From the NCBI GenBank assembly GCA_038373885.1, contig JAWZYV010012538.1:62001-126000 (forward strand): a stretch of 64,000 nucleotides of DNA. Direction: 5' to 3'. The notes under the pieces are model-generated. The model did no database searches. It was not told the origin of the DNA and saw nothing but the letters and a program-made list of their open reading frames with translations. Positions within the stretch are counted from its first letter, which is position 1. Every line of letters begins with the position of its first letter. The translations under genes were made by a program, and so were the position numbers. The DNA is from Cheiracanthium punctorium. Taxonomy: Eukaryota > Arthropoda > Arachnida > Araneae > Cheiracanthiidae. This document shows positions 1 through 9,383 of this stretch, piece after piece.

Positions 1-383
1 ATCATACCGCATTACGTATATGTTCTGGAGCTTTTAGAACTTCACCTATTCAGAGTCTTTACACCATTTGTCATGAGCCATCGCTCGTTCACTCTCGCCA
101 TCAGATTTCCCTTAACACATTTTTCCGGATACTTTCTCATCCTTCACACCCTTTAAGACGCCAATTTTTAGATACTCACTTGGATCGACTTTATCAGAAC
201 CGCCCATCTTGCACTCCCCATTTCGAACTCAGAAATCGCCGGAGCCTTAGTGGTACTTGCTTAGAGGATATTAAAGTCTCATCTTCCTCTCCTTTTGAAA
301 CTCCTCCCTGGGATGCCCCAAACATTACTTACTTACAACCATTCAAGGGCTTTTCGAAACAAAACACAGATCCTCAAATATAT
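1..383 (+). pseudogene. Left part of an older LINE copy (ORF2, end of RT and linker)
   Basis: One reading frame is open from base 3 to 383. It matches, at good identity, the part of the LINE ORF2 at 4680-5060 that lies between the reverse transcriptase and RNase H. The copy runs off the left window edge. It is interrupted at 383 by the full-length LINE at 384-6132 and resumes at 6133, where the encoded sequence continues without loss across the duplicated target (Pro-Gln-Ile-Tyr on both sides). No stop or frameshift is visible here, so this copy may have been intact when it was hit. Its state to the left of the window is unknown. Confidence 0.9.
372..383. repeat. Target-site duplication, left copy (12 bp)
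   Basis: CCTCAAATATAT occurs at 372-383 and again at 6133-6144, exactly bracketing the full-length LINE. This defines both ends of that insertion and shows the older LINE copy was its target. Confidence 0.92.
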
Positions 384-977
384 CCCCCTCAGGGGGAAGA
401 CCTACTCTAGGTCTTTACGGGTGTCGCAATCCCGGGGCCCTAGCGATCTTTCGCTCCTCTTTGTTCTACCCTCCTCTCCTCTTAGCTGTCTCCTTCCTTT
501 TCCCCCTCAGTGTAGTTTCCTCTTTGGAGGTGAGGGCCCCCCCTTAGAAGCTGCGGTCGCCCTGTGCCGTCAGCTTCTATTGGCGGAAAACTACCCACGT
601 GTTAGCCGTGCGTGGAGACCCGTGTCCCCGGAAATGGGGAACCTGGTAATTGAGGGGTGTTCCCGTAGGGGAAATCATCTGAATGGCATTTCCATTGGGA
701 CGGGATCAACCTCAACACATTACTTTGGCCTCGGCTTCGGGTAAACGGGAGGTACACAGCGTTCCCCTGTGTATCAACCGGCTGGTGGTACTGACTTGTT
801 CAACTGCTAGGGATCAAGCAATCGGTCTTCTGCTGGGCACGTCGTTAAGGGTGGACGCTGCTTACAGGGATGTACTGTGCGCGTATAGACCCGGCTAGCA
901 CTGGTGCAAGTATAAGCATCCCCTTGTTGGGCTCCGTGGTGGGTGGTGCGGCCGGGTCCGAACATCTTTTCTCCAAC
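384..977 (+). promoter_or_regulatory. LINE 5' UTR, probable internal promoter region
   Basis: About 0.6 kb before ORF1, noticeably more GC-rich than its surroundings. The first 13 bases can form a five-base-pair C/G hairpin with a three-base loop. Parts of this segment recur alone at 10675-11470 (+), 48339-48585 (-) and 49346-49430 (+), so its limits are recognisable. LINEs of this type normally carry an internal Pol II promoter here. No TATA box is expected, and I did not identify an initiator with confidence. Confidence 0.6.
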
Positions 978-2219
978 ATGGCTACGAAATTTTCTTCTTC
1001 TCCCAATCTACCATCTGAGACAACTATTCTGCAATCAATAAACAAAGAAAACATGGATTCTCAATTTACTAATACAAATGCTCGATTCTTCATCATTCAC
1101 ATAGTTGAAGGTACCTTTCATGAAATATCACCATTCCTTATCCACAAATGTATCACATCCAATGTAGGCGAAGTTAAAAAAGTAAAAAAATTAAGATCTG
1201 GAGACCTCCTGGTAGAAGTATCAAACCTTAGACAAGCCTCAAAAATAATGAAAATAAAGAACTTTGGACTAAAATCTGTCACAGTGTCACCCCATACATC
1301 CTTAAATACATCCAGAGGAGTCATATCAGAACCCGAACTTTTACACTGCTCTGAATCCGAAATATTAGAAAACCTGAGAGACGAAAGTGTATGCGCAGTT
1401 CGTCGAATCACTATTCGTCGCAATAACCAACTCATTAACACTAAACACATAGTCTTAACTTTCCAGTCTCCTACAATTCCATCCCATATCAAAGCGGGCT
1501 ATCTATTATGCCCTGTTAGACCTTACGTATCAAATCCAATCCGTTGCTTCCAGTGTCAAAAGTTCGGCCATACTAAAACTTCCTGCCGTGGCCAACCTGC
1601 ATGTGCCCGTTGCGGTACATCTGGCCACGACAGCGACACCTGCAGTGCACCAGCAAAATGTGTTAATTGTAAACAGGACCACCCCTCATATTCAAAATCA
1701 TGCCCAAAGTGGGTCCTCGAAAAAGAAATCCAGTCAATACGTGCCACACAAAGACTTTCGTACCCTGAAGCTCGTAAAATAATAGAAGCTCGCACACCAA
1801 AATCTGGCCTATCCTATGCTGCTGCAGTAAAATCTACCAAATCAATAGCTACTCAGACTGATCCACCAACAAATACTTCCCTTACCAATACCTCCATCAG
1901 TAAACAGACAGCACCCAAACAAAATAAATCCTGCTCTATATCCCAGAAAAATCCTCCAAAGAAAAAGATACCAAGCAATAGTTCCACCCAAGTTAGGCCA
2001 CTGCTCAGTAAAACAGCTTCCTATAAACTAAAATACAATAAATCTAGCATGAAAAAAGTACCTCCACAACCACACATAGATGACTCCATTTTAAACCTAG
2101 ACCCATCAGAATCAGACATTAGTGATGAAGAATCCATGGAGCAAGAAGAAATTAAACCTCCAGATATCTCTGCAGGGATCACAACTAAGAAGACGCACAA
2201 TGCCAATAACATCACTTAA
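978..2219 (+). CDS. LINE ORF1: Gag-like zinc-knuckle protein
   Basis: A 413-residue protein if started at 978. The frame is open from an ATG at 870 (449 aa), but the related piece at 11.4 kb has an insertion between the two ATGs, which argues that 870-977 is leader. A basic central region similar to the pre-C2HC region of arthropod LINE Gags leads to three zinc knuckles: CX2CX4HX4C from about 1545, a second of the same spacing, and CX2CX3HX6C. The tail is Ser/Thr/Lys-rich and ends acidic. By family knowledge it coats LINE RNA and helps form the RNP. The stop TAA is followed after two bases by the ORF2 ATG, suggesting coupled translation. Confidence 0.88.
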   Translation: MATKFSSSPNLPSETTILQSINKENMDSQFTNTNARFFIIHIVEGTFHEISPFLIHKCITSNVGEVKKVKKLRSGDLLVEVSNLRQASKIMKIKNFGLKSVTVSPHTSLNTSRGVISEPELLHCSESEILENLRDESVCAVRRITIRRNNQLINTKHIVLTFQSPTIPSHIKAGYLLCPVRPYVSNPIRCFQCQKFGHTKTSCRGQPACARCGTSGHDSDTCSAPAKCVNCKQDHPSYSKSCPKWVLEKEIQSIRATQRLSYPEARKIIEARTPKSGLSYAAAVKSTKSIATQTDPPTNTSLTNTSISKQTAPKQNKSCSISQKNPPKKKIPSNSSTQVRPLLSKTASYKLKYNKSSMKKVPPQPHIDDSILNLDPSESDISDEESMEQEEIKPPDISAGITTKKTHNANNIT

Positions 2220-2221
2220 TA

Positions 2222-5200
2222 ATGGCATTGTTGCTCTCATGGAACTGCCACGGTTTTCAGAATAAAATCGATGACCTTAAAACACTTCTCTATGACCACA
2301 ATCCCGCCTGCTTTGCTCTTCAAGAAACTTACCTCAAAGCCGATAAAGATCCTACAATTCACAAATATACAATCCTTCGCAAAGACCATGAACTCAGGGA
2401 CAGGGCCTCTGGTGGAGTGGCCCTGTTAGTCAACAATAACTATCCTTACATAAAAGTCAATCTGAATACAAAACTCCAAGCAGTTGCCGCTCGTGTCAAA
2501 TTAAAACAGCTAACAACCATCTGCTGCATTTATCTCCCTCCTAATGAAACCATCAGCCAAACATCTCTCAATAACCTTCTTCATCAACTTCCAACACCAG
2601 TTATACTCCTTGGTGACATGAATGGCCATAGTCCATTATGGGGCAGCAAAGATACCAATACTAGAGGTGAACAAATAGAACAAATAACAACTGATTTCTC
2701 TCTATGTATTATGAATAACGGCGACAATACCTACTTCCATCACCCAACAAAATCCTTTCATGCCATAGACCTTGCCATCTGTTCCCCTTCAATCCTCCCT
2801 TTGTATAATTTCTCTGTTTCTGGTGACTTGCATAACAGCGATCACTTTCCGATCATTCTGTCACCTTCATATCAAAATCTCAACCAAACCACTAACATAC
2901 CCAGATATATTCATGATAAAGCAGACTGGCAGACCTTTACCTTGCTATCCACCATATTGCCAAATATTATTGAAGGCAACATAGACGAAGTGGTTAAGAA
3001 TGTCACCTCTATCATCATAAATGCAGCTGACGCGAGCATTCCAAAATCCGTCAAAAGCAACCATAGAATTAAAAAACCGTGGTGGAATGAGGCTTGCACC
3101 CTAGCCAAAAAACAGCAGAAAAAAGCGTGGGGTAATTTTCGGCGGTACCCCACCACTGAAAATCTTATCAGGTTTAAAAAAGCTCGTGCAAATGCACGCA
3201 AGATAAGGAGACGTACCCAGAGAGAATCCTGGATTCAGTACGTCTCCAGTATCTCTCCTTCTACCTCCAGTAAGGAGCTATGGGACAAAACTAAAAAAAT
3301 CATGGGTATCTATAGTAACCACTCCATATCCTGCCTAACCATCAATAACCAAATTATTTCAGATTCAAAAAGAATTGCAGATACCATTGGTCAATCTCTT
3401 GCATTCACATCTTGCAGTACCACCTATTCTAGCACATTTCTTCCATATAAGGAACAATCCGAACGCCATAAATTAAACTTCAAAACTTCCTCGAACTTCT
3501 CTTACAATAGTCCTTTCACTATGAATGAACTACGCAACAGTTTAAGACAGTCATCAAGCACATCCCCTGGCCCTGATGGTATCACTAATGATATGCTTAA
3601 ACATCTCTCCTATGATTCTTTAGTTAGTCTTTTGCAGCTATACAATAGAATATGGAATGAGCATGCCTTTCCCTTAGAGTGGCGAAATGCCATAGTCATT
3701 CCCATACCCAAACCTGGAAAAGACTCCACTAATCCCAATAACTATCGTCCCATAGCCCTAACTAGTTGTCTGTGCAAACTACTGGAGCGTATGATTAATA
3801 CTCGTCTAGTATATGTCTTAGAAACTGAGGGCCATATACACCCTCTCCAGAGTGGATTCCGCAAAGGCAGAAGCACAATTGATAACATCTTACAGCTAGA
3901 AACTCAAATCCGTAACGCATTCTTAAGAAAGAACCACCTTGTGTCAATATTCTTTGATATTGAAAAAGCTTATGACCACACCTGGAGATATGGCATACTG
4001 CGTGATCTCTTCAATATGGGCATCCGTGGAAACCTACCTATATTTATCAAAAATTTTCTTTCACTCCGGAACTTCAAAGTACGCATCAAAGACACCCTTT
4101 CAGATAACTTTATACAAGAAGAGGGTGTACCACAAGGCTCTGTCCTTAGCGTCACCCTCTTTTCTATAAAAATCAACAATATCCTTAACCAGCTCCCTCC
4201 AACAGTACATGGTAGCCTATATGTTGATGATCTACAGATTTCCTGTCAGGGGCAAGACATGCGTTACATAGAACGGCAGCTTCAGACCACTATTAATCGC
4301 ATCCAAAAATGGTGCAATACTAATGGGTATAATATTTCTGCAGAAAAAACTATATGCACCCACTTCTGCCGGAAGCGCGGGATCCACCCGGATCCAGAAC
4401 TCTACCTCAATCACACTAAAATCATTTTGAAGGACTCTGTTACATTTTTAGGTCTAACTTTTGACAAAAAACTTACGTTTGCTAATCATATTTCTGACAC
4501 TCGTAGAAAATGCGAAAAAAAACTCAACATTTTAAAGGTCTTAACCAATACCTCTTGGGGGGCAGAGCGTGATGCTCTGATGCGGATCTACCGAGCTGTC
4601 ATCCGTTCCAAAATGGACTATGCAAGCTGCGTTTATGGATCGGCTTCCAAATCTATGCTAAAAAAACTTGACACCGTGCATCATACTGCACTACGCATAT
4701 GCTCTGGGGCCTTTAGGACATCCCCTGTACATAGCCTTTACGTCACCTGTCATGAACCATCTCTCACTCTCATACGCCACAAATTGTCATTGAATACCTA
4801 TTTTCGCATCTTTTCTCATTCTTCACATCCCTTAAAGGATTCTTTCATAGATACCCAACTGGACCAGTTTTATGCAAATCGCCCTTCCTGCACTCCCCCC
4901 TTCGGACTTAGGATCCGTAGGAGTGTAGTCGGTACCCAATTGGAGGATCTTAATGTATCTACTTGTTCATTTCATGAAGTCCCACCATGGACCGAATTGC
5001 AGATTCCCTACCTACAACCATTCGAAGGCTTCACAAAACCAAACACCGACCCCGTAATATATAAACAGTTATTTCTAGACCATAAAAGCAAATATCAAAA
5101 CTTCGAAGAACTGTATACTGACGGCTCAAAATCTCATAATCACGTTGGTTTTGCTTATGTACATCATAATCATTCTTACAACTACACCCTACCTCCGTTC

Positions 5201-5899
5201 TGTTCCATATTTACAGCCGAATTAATAGCTATTTATGAAAGCCTTCTTTACATCTCCAGAACAAATACCAAACATTTCATCCTTTACTCTGACTCATTAA
5301 GTGTCTTGGAGAATCTGAAATCCGGCTCCCTCACTCATAGTTATATTTTGAAAGTCTTACGCATGCACAAGAGACTCGTGGACCGTGGATACATTATCCT
5401 CTACTGCTGGGTACCTAGCCATATTGGGATTCCCGGAAATGAAAAAGCAGATTCTTTGGCCAGGCATTCTATCGTCCCATATAACTGTGATCTGCCCTAT
5501 ACGGATATAAAATCTGGCATCTCTTCCCTAACAAAAGGCACTTGGAATCACATATGGGACTGTGAAACCCAAAACAAACTTCACTCTATCCGGCCAGCCC
5601 TTACCCACTGGTCCACTCAACCGTACCGCAAGCATGATGTCACTCTCACTCGCCTTCGCATTGGCCATACAAGACTAACCCATAAGTACCTCCTTTTGGG
5701 TGAACCTGCTCCTGAATGCCCACATTGTCATACTCAACTTAGCATACATCATCTTTTAACCTCTTGCTCTGCTTTTAATGATCTTTACCAAATATTTTTT
5801 AACTCTTCTCATCCCAAACTAGACGACCTATTGGGTGATATCCCACACCATAACTTGTTTGCCTTTCTTCGGCGCACATACATATTTTATTCCGTATGA
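2222..5899 (+). CDS. LINE ORF2: AP endonuclease, reverse transcriptase and RNase H
   Basis: A 1225-residue polyprotein that would nick the target and prime reverse transcription there. The endonuclease occupies about residues 1-225 (SWNCHG at the start, QET, GDMNGH, and SDH with D207/H208). The RT spans about 430-770: motif A FDIEKAYD with D579, motif B VPQGS, and motif C YVDD at 667-670. RNase H spans about 960-1085 with D967, E1000, D1024 and D1077. A CX2CX7HX4C zinc knuckle lies at C1166-C1182. All expected catalytic residues are present and no lesion is visible. It begins two bases after the ORF1 stop. Closely related broken versions lie at 24861-28522 and in several 3' fragments. Confidence 0.95.
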   Translation: MALLLSWNCHGFQNKIDDLKTLLYDHNPACFALQETYLKADKDPTIHKYTILRKDHELRDRASGGVALLVNNNYPYIKVNLNTKLQAVAARVKLKQLTTICCIYLPPNETISQTSLNNLLHQLPTPVILLGDMNGHSPLWGSKDTNTRGEQIEQITTDFSLCIMNNGDNTYFHHPTKSFHAIDLAICSPSILPLYNFSVSGDLHNSDHFPIILSPSYQNLNQTTNIPRYIHDKADWQTFTLLSTILPNIIEGNIDEVVKNVTSIIINAADASIPKSVKSNHRIKKPWWNEACTLAKKQQKKAWGNFRRYPTTENLIRFKKARANARKIRRRTQRESWIQYVSSISPSTSSKELWDKTKKIMGIYSNHSISCLTINNQIISDSKRIADTIGQSLAFTSCSTTYSSTFLPYKEQSERHKLNFKTSSNFSYNSPFTMNELRNSLRQSSSTSPGPDGITNDMLKHLSYDSLVSLLQLYNRIWNEHAFPLEWRNAIVIPIPKPGKDSTNPNNYRPIALTSCLCKLLERMINTRLVYVLETEGHIHPLQSGFRKGRSTIDNILQLETQIRNAFLRKNHLVSIFFDIEKAYDHTWRYGILRDLFNMGIRGNLPIFIKNFLSLRNFKVRIKDTLSDNFIQEEGVPQGSVLSVTLFSIKINNILNQLPPTVHGSLYVDDLQISCQGQDMRYIERQLQTTINRIQKWCNTNGYNISAEKTICTHFCRKRGIHPDPELYLNHTKIILKDSVTFLGLTFDKKLTFANHISDTRRKCEKKLNILKVLTNTSWGAERDALMRIYRAVIRSKMDYASCVYGSASKSMLKKLDTVHHTALRICSGAFRTSPVHSLYVTCHEPSLTLIRHKLSLNTYFRIFSHSSHPLKDSFIDTQLDQFYANRPSCTPPFGLRIRRSVVGTQLEDLNVSTCSFHEVPPWTELQIPYLQPFEGFTKPNTDPVIYKQLFLDHKSKYQNFEELYTDGSKSHNHVGFAYVHHNHSYNYTLPPFCSIFTAELIAIYESLLYISRTNTKHFILYSDSLSVLENLKSGSLTHSYILKVLRMHKRLVDRGYIILYCWVPSHIGIPGNEKADSLARHSIVPYNCDLPYTDIKSGISSLTKGTWNHIWDCETQNKLHSIRPALTHWSTQPYRKHDVTLTRLRIGHTRLTHKYLLLGEPAPECPHCHTQLSIHHLLTSCSAFNDLYQIFFNSSHPKLDDLLGDIPHHNLFAFLRRTYIFYSV

Positions 5900-5920
5900 A
5901 ATGCCCACATTAGCCTGACT

Positions 5921-5952
5921 GGCATCAGGATGGGAGCCCCCATCCATATGCC
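5921..5952 (+). other. Conserved LINE 3'-UTR hairpin
   Basis: A 32-base inverted repeat just after the ORF2 stop: outer stem GGCAT/ATGCC, inner stem GGATGGG/CCCATCC, loop AGCC. The same structure occurs in every 3' end of this family in the window: 7003, 8928, 13975 (perfect 14-bp stem), 28544, 28881 and 31442. Where the outer stem changes to GGTAT/ATGTC it still pairs through G-U. It is probably a recognition or processing element of the LINE RNA; the function is inferred. Confidence 0.8.
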
Positions 5953-6078
5953 TTTAGTTTTACCTCTTTTATCTACCTTTGAATTTTACTTGTCTCCTTT
6001 ATCACCGTTACATTTTAGCTTTTACTAGGTTTTATGACACCTTTTATACTGAACACATCTTTATTTAACTCAACGTCT

Positions 6079-6132
6079 GGCGCAGTATGTCCTTTCTGGA
6101 CCTTGTGCCAAAAATACCAACCAACCAACCAA
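6079..6132 (+). other. LINE 3'-terminal stem-loop and (CCAA)n tail
   Basis: GGCGCA (6079) can pair with TGTGCC (6104), and GTCC (6089) with GGAC (6098) around a short loop. An A-rich spacer and CCAA repeats then run to the end of the element. Loop bases differ between copies (TTTCT here, TGTTT near 7180, TTTTGT near 14150) while both stems are kept. 3' stem-loops followed by short tandem tails are typical of LINEs whose RT recognises its own RNA end. Confidence 0.75.
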
Positions 6133-7230
6133 CCTCAAATATATCAACAACTATTCCATGACCATGAAGCCAAGTACTATAACTATGAAAATCTTTATAC
6201 TGATGGTTCAAAGTCTGAGGGCCATGTTGGTTTTGCCTATAAAAATTGTTCTTTCGCATGCAGCTACACTCTCCCTACCTTTTGCTCTATATTCACTGCC
6301 GAACTTCTTGCTGTTTATGAAAGCCTCAGGTTCATCTCTACTTCCGACAAAAAATGCTTTAAAATTCATACAGATTCCTTAAGCGTTCTAGAAAACCTCC
6401 ATTCTGGCTCTTCTTCTAATAGTTATATCAGTAAAGTCCTACATATACATAGACAACTTACCAATAAAGGCTATGATATTCTGTACTGCTGGGTTCCGAG
6501 CCACATCGGGATTCAGGGCAATGAGGAAGCAGACTATCTCGCTAAACATGCTACTCTACCTTATCCCGACCCTTTGCCTTACAAAGATATAAAATTCGGG
6601 ATTTCCAATCTAATCAGAGACAATTGGATCAGTGAATGGAGATGTGCAACAGAAAATAAACTCCGTAATATACACCCCACTCTTACCTGCTGGCCCTCTC
6701 ATCCTAACCGAAGACACGATGTCATTTTGACCCGTCTCCGAATCGGTCATACCAGGCTTACCCATAGGCACCTACTCCTGGGTGAACCTGCTCCAGAGTG
6801 CCCCCAATGTCATACTCATCTCACCATTCTTCATGTTTTAACTTCTTGCACAGCTTTGAATAATCTTTACCAAACCTATTTTAACTGCTCTCATCCCAGA
6901 CTTAAAGACTTATTGGGTGAAGCCCCACACCATAATTTGTTTTTGTTTCTTCAACACATTGGTATTCTCTTCTCAGTGTGAAGCATATGCTGTTATTTGA
7001 CTGGTATCTGGATGGGGAGCCCCCATCCAGATGTCTCACTTACTTTTACCTACCTTTTACTCCTTGGCAGTTTGCTTTTTAACTTTTTAGATCTTTCAAA
7101 TTTTTAGCATTTACCGGTTTTATGCTCCTTTTTACTTGTAAGCCTTTACCTAATTTTACACATAGTCTGGCGCAGTATGTCCTGTTTGGACCTTGTGCCA
7201 ATAAAAGTCAACCAACCAACCAACCAACTA
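6133..7230 (+). pseudogene. Right part of the older LINE copy (RNase H, zinc knuckle, 3' end)
   Basis: This continues the copy at 1-383. The frame is open from 6133 to a stop at 6979-6981 and encodes the RNase H domain (YTDGSK, FTAEL, TDSLS, GNEEADYLA) and the C-terminal CPQC...H...C knuckle. The 3' UTR carries the hairpin at 7003-7035, the terminal stem-loop near 7169-7199 and a (CCAA)n tail at about 7208-7228. It belongs to the GGTAT/ATGTC hairpin subfamily, so it is not simply a duplicate of the element inserted into it. Confidence 0.9.
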
Positions 7231-7408
7231 ACAAGCAGCTGGCAGTCTTCACAAGACTATCTCGTATTAAATTTGTTTATTAGCTCTTCACCTTGTGTAT
7301 GGGATTTGACCCATTCCAAAACATTTATGTTTTTATCCTAAAAAAGTGAAAGTACTTTTTAAAAGTTAGACTAAAATAAATAATTTCTATCAATGGTAAA
7401 AATTTTAC

Positions 7409-7581
7409 CTTACTACTGGATGGCGCCCAGGTTCATTGAATTTTGTGTTACTGCAGGATGGCATAATTTCAGCAAATTGCTCTTGACTGCCATATGGCCC
7501 AAGTTCATCCAATATTATGGTATTAACCAGATTTTCAACACTACAATCTGGCCTAGGTTGGTTCGTTGATGGTTTAGTTTC
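7409..7581 (-). CDS. Internal exon of an unidentified spliced gene (follows the SAM-like exon)
   Basis: On the minus strand an acceptor (AAATTTAG) is followed by 57 open codons and two extra bases, then a donor (AG|GTAAAA). The frame entered is exactly the one left by the exon at 8210-8331, so the two join in phase 0 with no stop. The product is Pro/Asn-rich at first, then contains LVNTIILDELGPYG and FAEIMPSC; I do not recognise the family. Later exons would lie to the left, beyond the nested LINEs or outside the window. It could be a host gene or the gene of an uncharacterised transposon. Confidence 0.6.
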
Positions 7582-8209
7582 CTAAATTTATAAACGTACA
7601 TTCAAAAGGCAATGTAATTAAAGTAGATTAGTTCATAATAGACTGTATTAAAAAAGTATAAAATAAGTTAAATTTAATATATATATATATGTATGTAATG
7701 AATAAAAAGGTATTTTGGGTTTTACTAGTTTGGGTATTGTTCAAGCGGGTACTTTCACTGTAAGTTTTGCTTTCCTGTCATACTTGCCATGCGTGCTCTG
7801 GAGCTATGTTTTATATCTTTAGTTAATTGCCAGACACCAGGTCGTCGATTCTGGGTTCTTTCCAGTGTACACATGTTCCCATGCCTTTGTAGCCCCTGCT
7901 GAAGGTCATGTTAATAAATGTATATTATTCGATTAGAGATGAGAGAGAGGCGGAGTTATTTCTTAGCAACCCACGTAGTATAGTGAGTGTAAATATGCCT
8001 GCACCTCGAAAATCTAGAGACTTCTGCCACTAGAACTGCTTGATTAATCCATGCGGATTTTCGTACCTATCTCCCCTCCCCTCTTCTCACTCTATATTGT
8101 AACTTAAAATTAATGTTCAATAAACCATTTTACCCATCTTAACTCTGAAACTTTACTGGAATATCTGACGTATCATATATATATGTATACATATGTGTAG
8201 TAATTATAC
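7582..8209. other. Intron-like spacer with LTR-like sequence
   Basis: This lies between the two minus-strand exons. Roughly 7724-8150 has the composition of an old solo LTR: a mixed-composition stretch with two polyadenylation-type signals (AATAAA near 7914 and 8121) inside AT-rich DNA. I could not define matching ends or a target-site duplication, so the LTR idea is weak. A short (AT)n run lies near 7679-7692. Confidence 0.25.
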
Positions 8210-8331
8210 CTGATTAGCTTGAGATGCTGCAATAATTTGTAGCAGTCTTTTTCTAGGGCCCATTCGTATGTTCAGCTCTTTCAAATCTGTTTCATTGATG
8301 TCTCTAAGCCTACATCCTGTCACAATTTTAC
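8210..8331 (-). CDS. SAM-like domain exon of a spliced minus-strand gene
   Basis: Minus-strand acceptor ACATACAG precedes 8331 and donor GTATAA follows 8210. The exon is 122 bp: two bases completing a codon, then 40 codons ending in phase 0. The encoded segment has the pattern of the second half of a SAM (sterile alpha motif) domain: acidic-to-basic helix TDLKELNI followed by GPRKRLLQII. SAM domains mediate protein-protein and sometimes RNA contacts. The first half of the domain must be on an upstream exon at higher coordinates, which I did not find. Confidence 0.6.
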
Positions 8332-8543
8332 CTGTATGTAGTAAAATGCACATATTTGAACTACAGGGTTTGTTCACAAAGTTACAAGACCAGTGTTCCC
8401 AACTCTCAAAATTTTTTCTCCCTAAAGCTCCAACCAAAAACCCCTAAAATCCCTACAATTACTGGGAAATTCCCCTAAAAGTATTATTATTGCGTATTAA
8501 AATAAATAATTTATTATTACATAAATTACATAATCAATTATAA
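8332..8543. other. AT-rich spacer, probable intron
   Basis: Upstream of the SAM-like exon on the minus strand. No convincing coding exon is visible. The sequence ends at a LINE 3' fragment whose target-site duplication begins here. Confidence 0.3.
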
Positions 8544-9145
8544 ATATACTGGACGGATAATTGGGGCAATCAAACCAGAAACAAACTTCATTCTATTCAC
8601 CCAGCTCTCGCATATTGGTCATCGCACCCCTATCGAAGACTAGATGTCATTTTGACACGTCTCCGCATAGGCCACTCAAGGCTTACCCATAAGTACTTAC
8701 TCCTGGGTGAACCAGCTCCGGAGTGCCCCCATTGTCATACTTATCTCATCATTCGTCATCTTTTAACCTAATGCACTGCTTTTAATGATTTTTACAAAAA
8801 ACTTTTTAACTGCTCTTATCCCAAACTTGACGACATATTGGGTGAAACCCCACACTGTAACTTGCTTGCCTTTCTCCGACGCACAAACATTTTTTATTCT
8901 GTATGAAATGTACACTTTTGTCTGACTGGTATCTGGATGGGAGCCCCCATCCAAATGTCTCTCTTTTACTTCTTTTATCTACTTTACCACTTTTTGAATT
9001 TTACTTGTCTCAATTTACACCTTTACGTTTTAGCTTCTACTAGGTTTTTATGACACCCCTTACCCGAACACTTCTGTATATGGCTCAACCTTTTGTCTGG
9101 CGCAGTATGTCCTTTCTGGACCTTGTGCCAAAAAAACCAACCAAC
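8544..9145 (+). mobile_element. 5'-truncated LINE 3' fragment
   Basis: Matches the last part of ORF2 (from after RNase H through the zinc knuckle) and the whole 3' UTR, with hairpin 8928-8959, terminal stem-loop and (CCAA)n tail. The reading frame has stops. CAATTATAA at 8535-8543 is repeated at 9146-9154 and marks the target-site duplication. Ordinary 5' truncation during target-primed reverse transcription explains it. It belongs to the GGTAT/ATGTC hairpin subfamily. Confidence 0.88.
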
Positions 9146-9383
9146 CAATTATAATTATATTTATTAATATAAATAATCAACTATCATCAAATTTATAATA
9201 AATTAAAAATTATAAATAAATATTTAGCAACATTTTTTAATATTCCATATTCATATTATCTAATACTTCAAGTATCGTATCATTATCTTCAGTTTCTGTT
9301 TTTTTAGAGTCGTACATGTTTACACTGAATAATTTTAACATTTTCGTTGATGGTTGAAAGATTGTACAAGACCCACCATTCCG

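Larger units (their letters stand above)
384..6132 (+). mobile_element. Full-length APE-type LINE with RNase H (Jockey/I group)
   Basis: A complete non-LTR retrotransposon of about 5.75 kb: 5' UTR, ORF1 (zinc-knuckle nucleic-acid-binding protein), ORF2 (endonuclease, reverse transcriptase, RNase H, C-terminal zinc knuckle), 3' UTR with two hairpins, and a (CCAA)n tail. Both ends are fixed by the 12-bp target-site duplication. Neither ORF has a stop or frameshift and the catalytic motifs are present, so it is a plausible active copy. The RNase H domain points to the I group or a Jockey-like lineage that kept RNase H; the exact clade needs a tree. At least six other fragments of the family lie in this window. 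Confidence 0.93.

Noticed and set aside
870..977. Upstream ATG extending LINE ORF1 by 36 codons
   Set aside because: The related 5'-UTR piece at 11.4 kb has an insertion that breaks this frame, and the stretch has no Gag-like features; 978 is the better start, though not proven.
7724..8150. Solo Gypsy LTR
   Set aside because: Composition and signals are suggestive but the ends are not defined.
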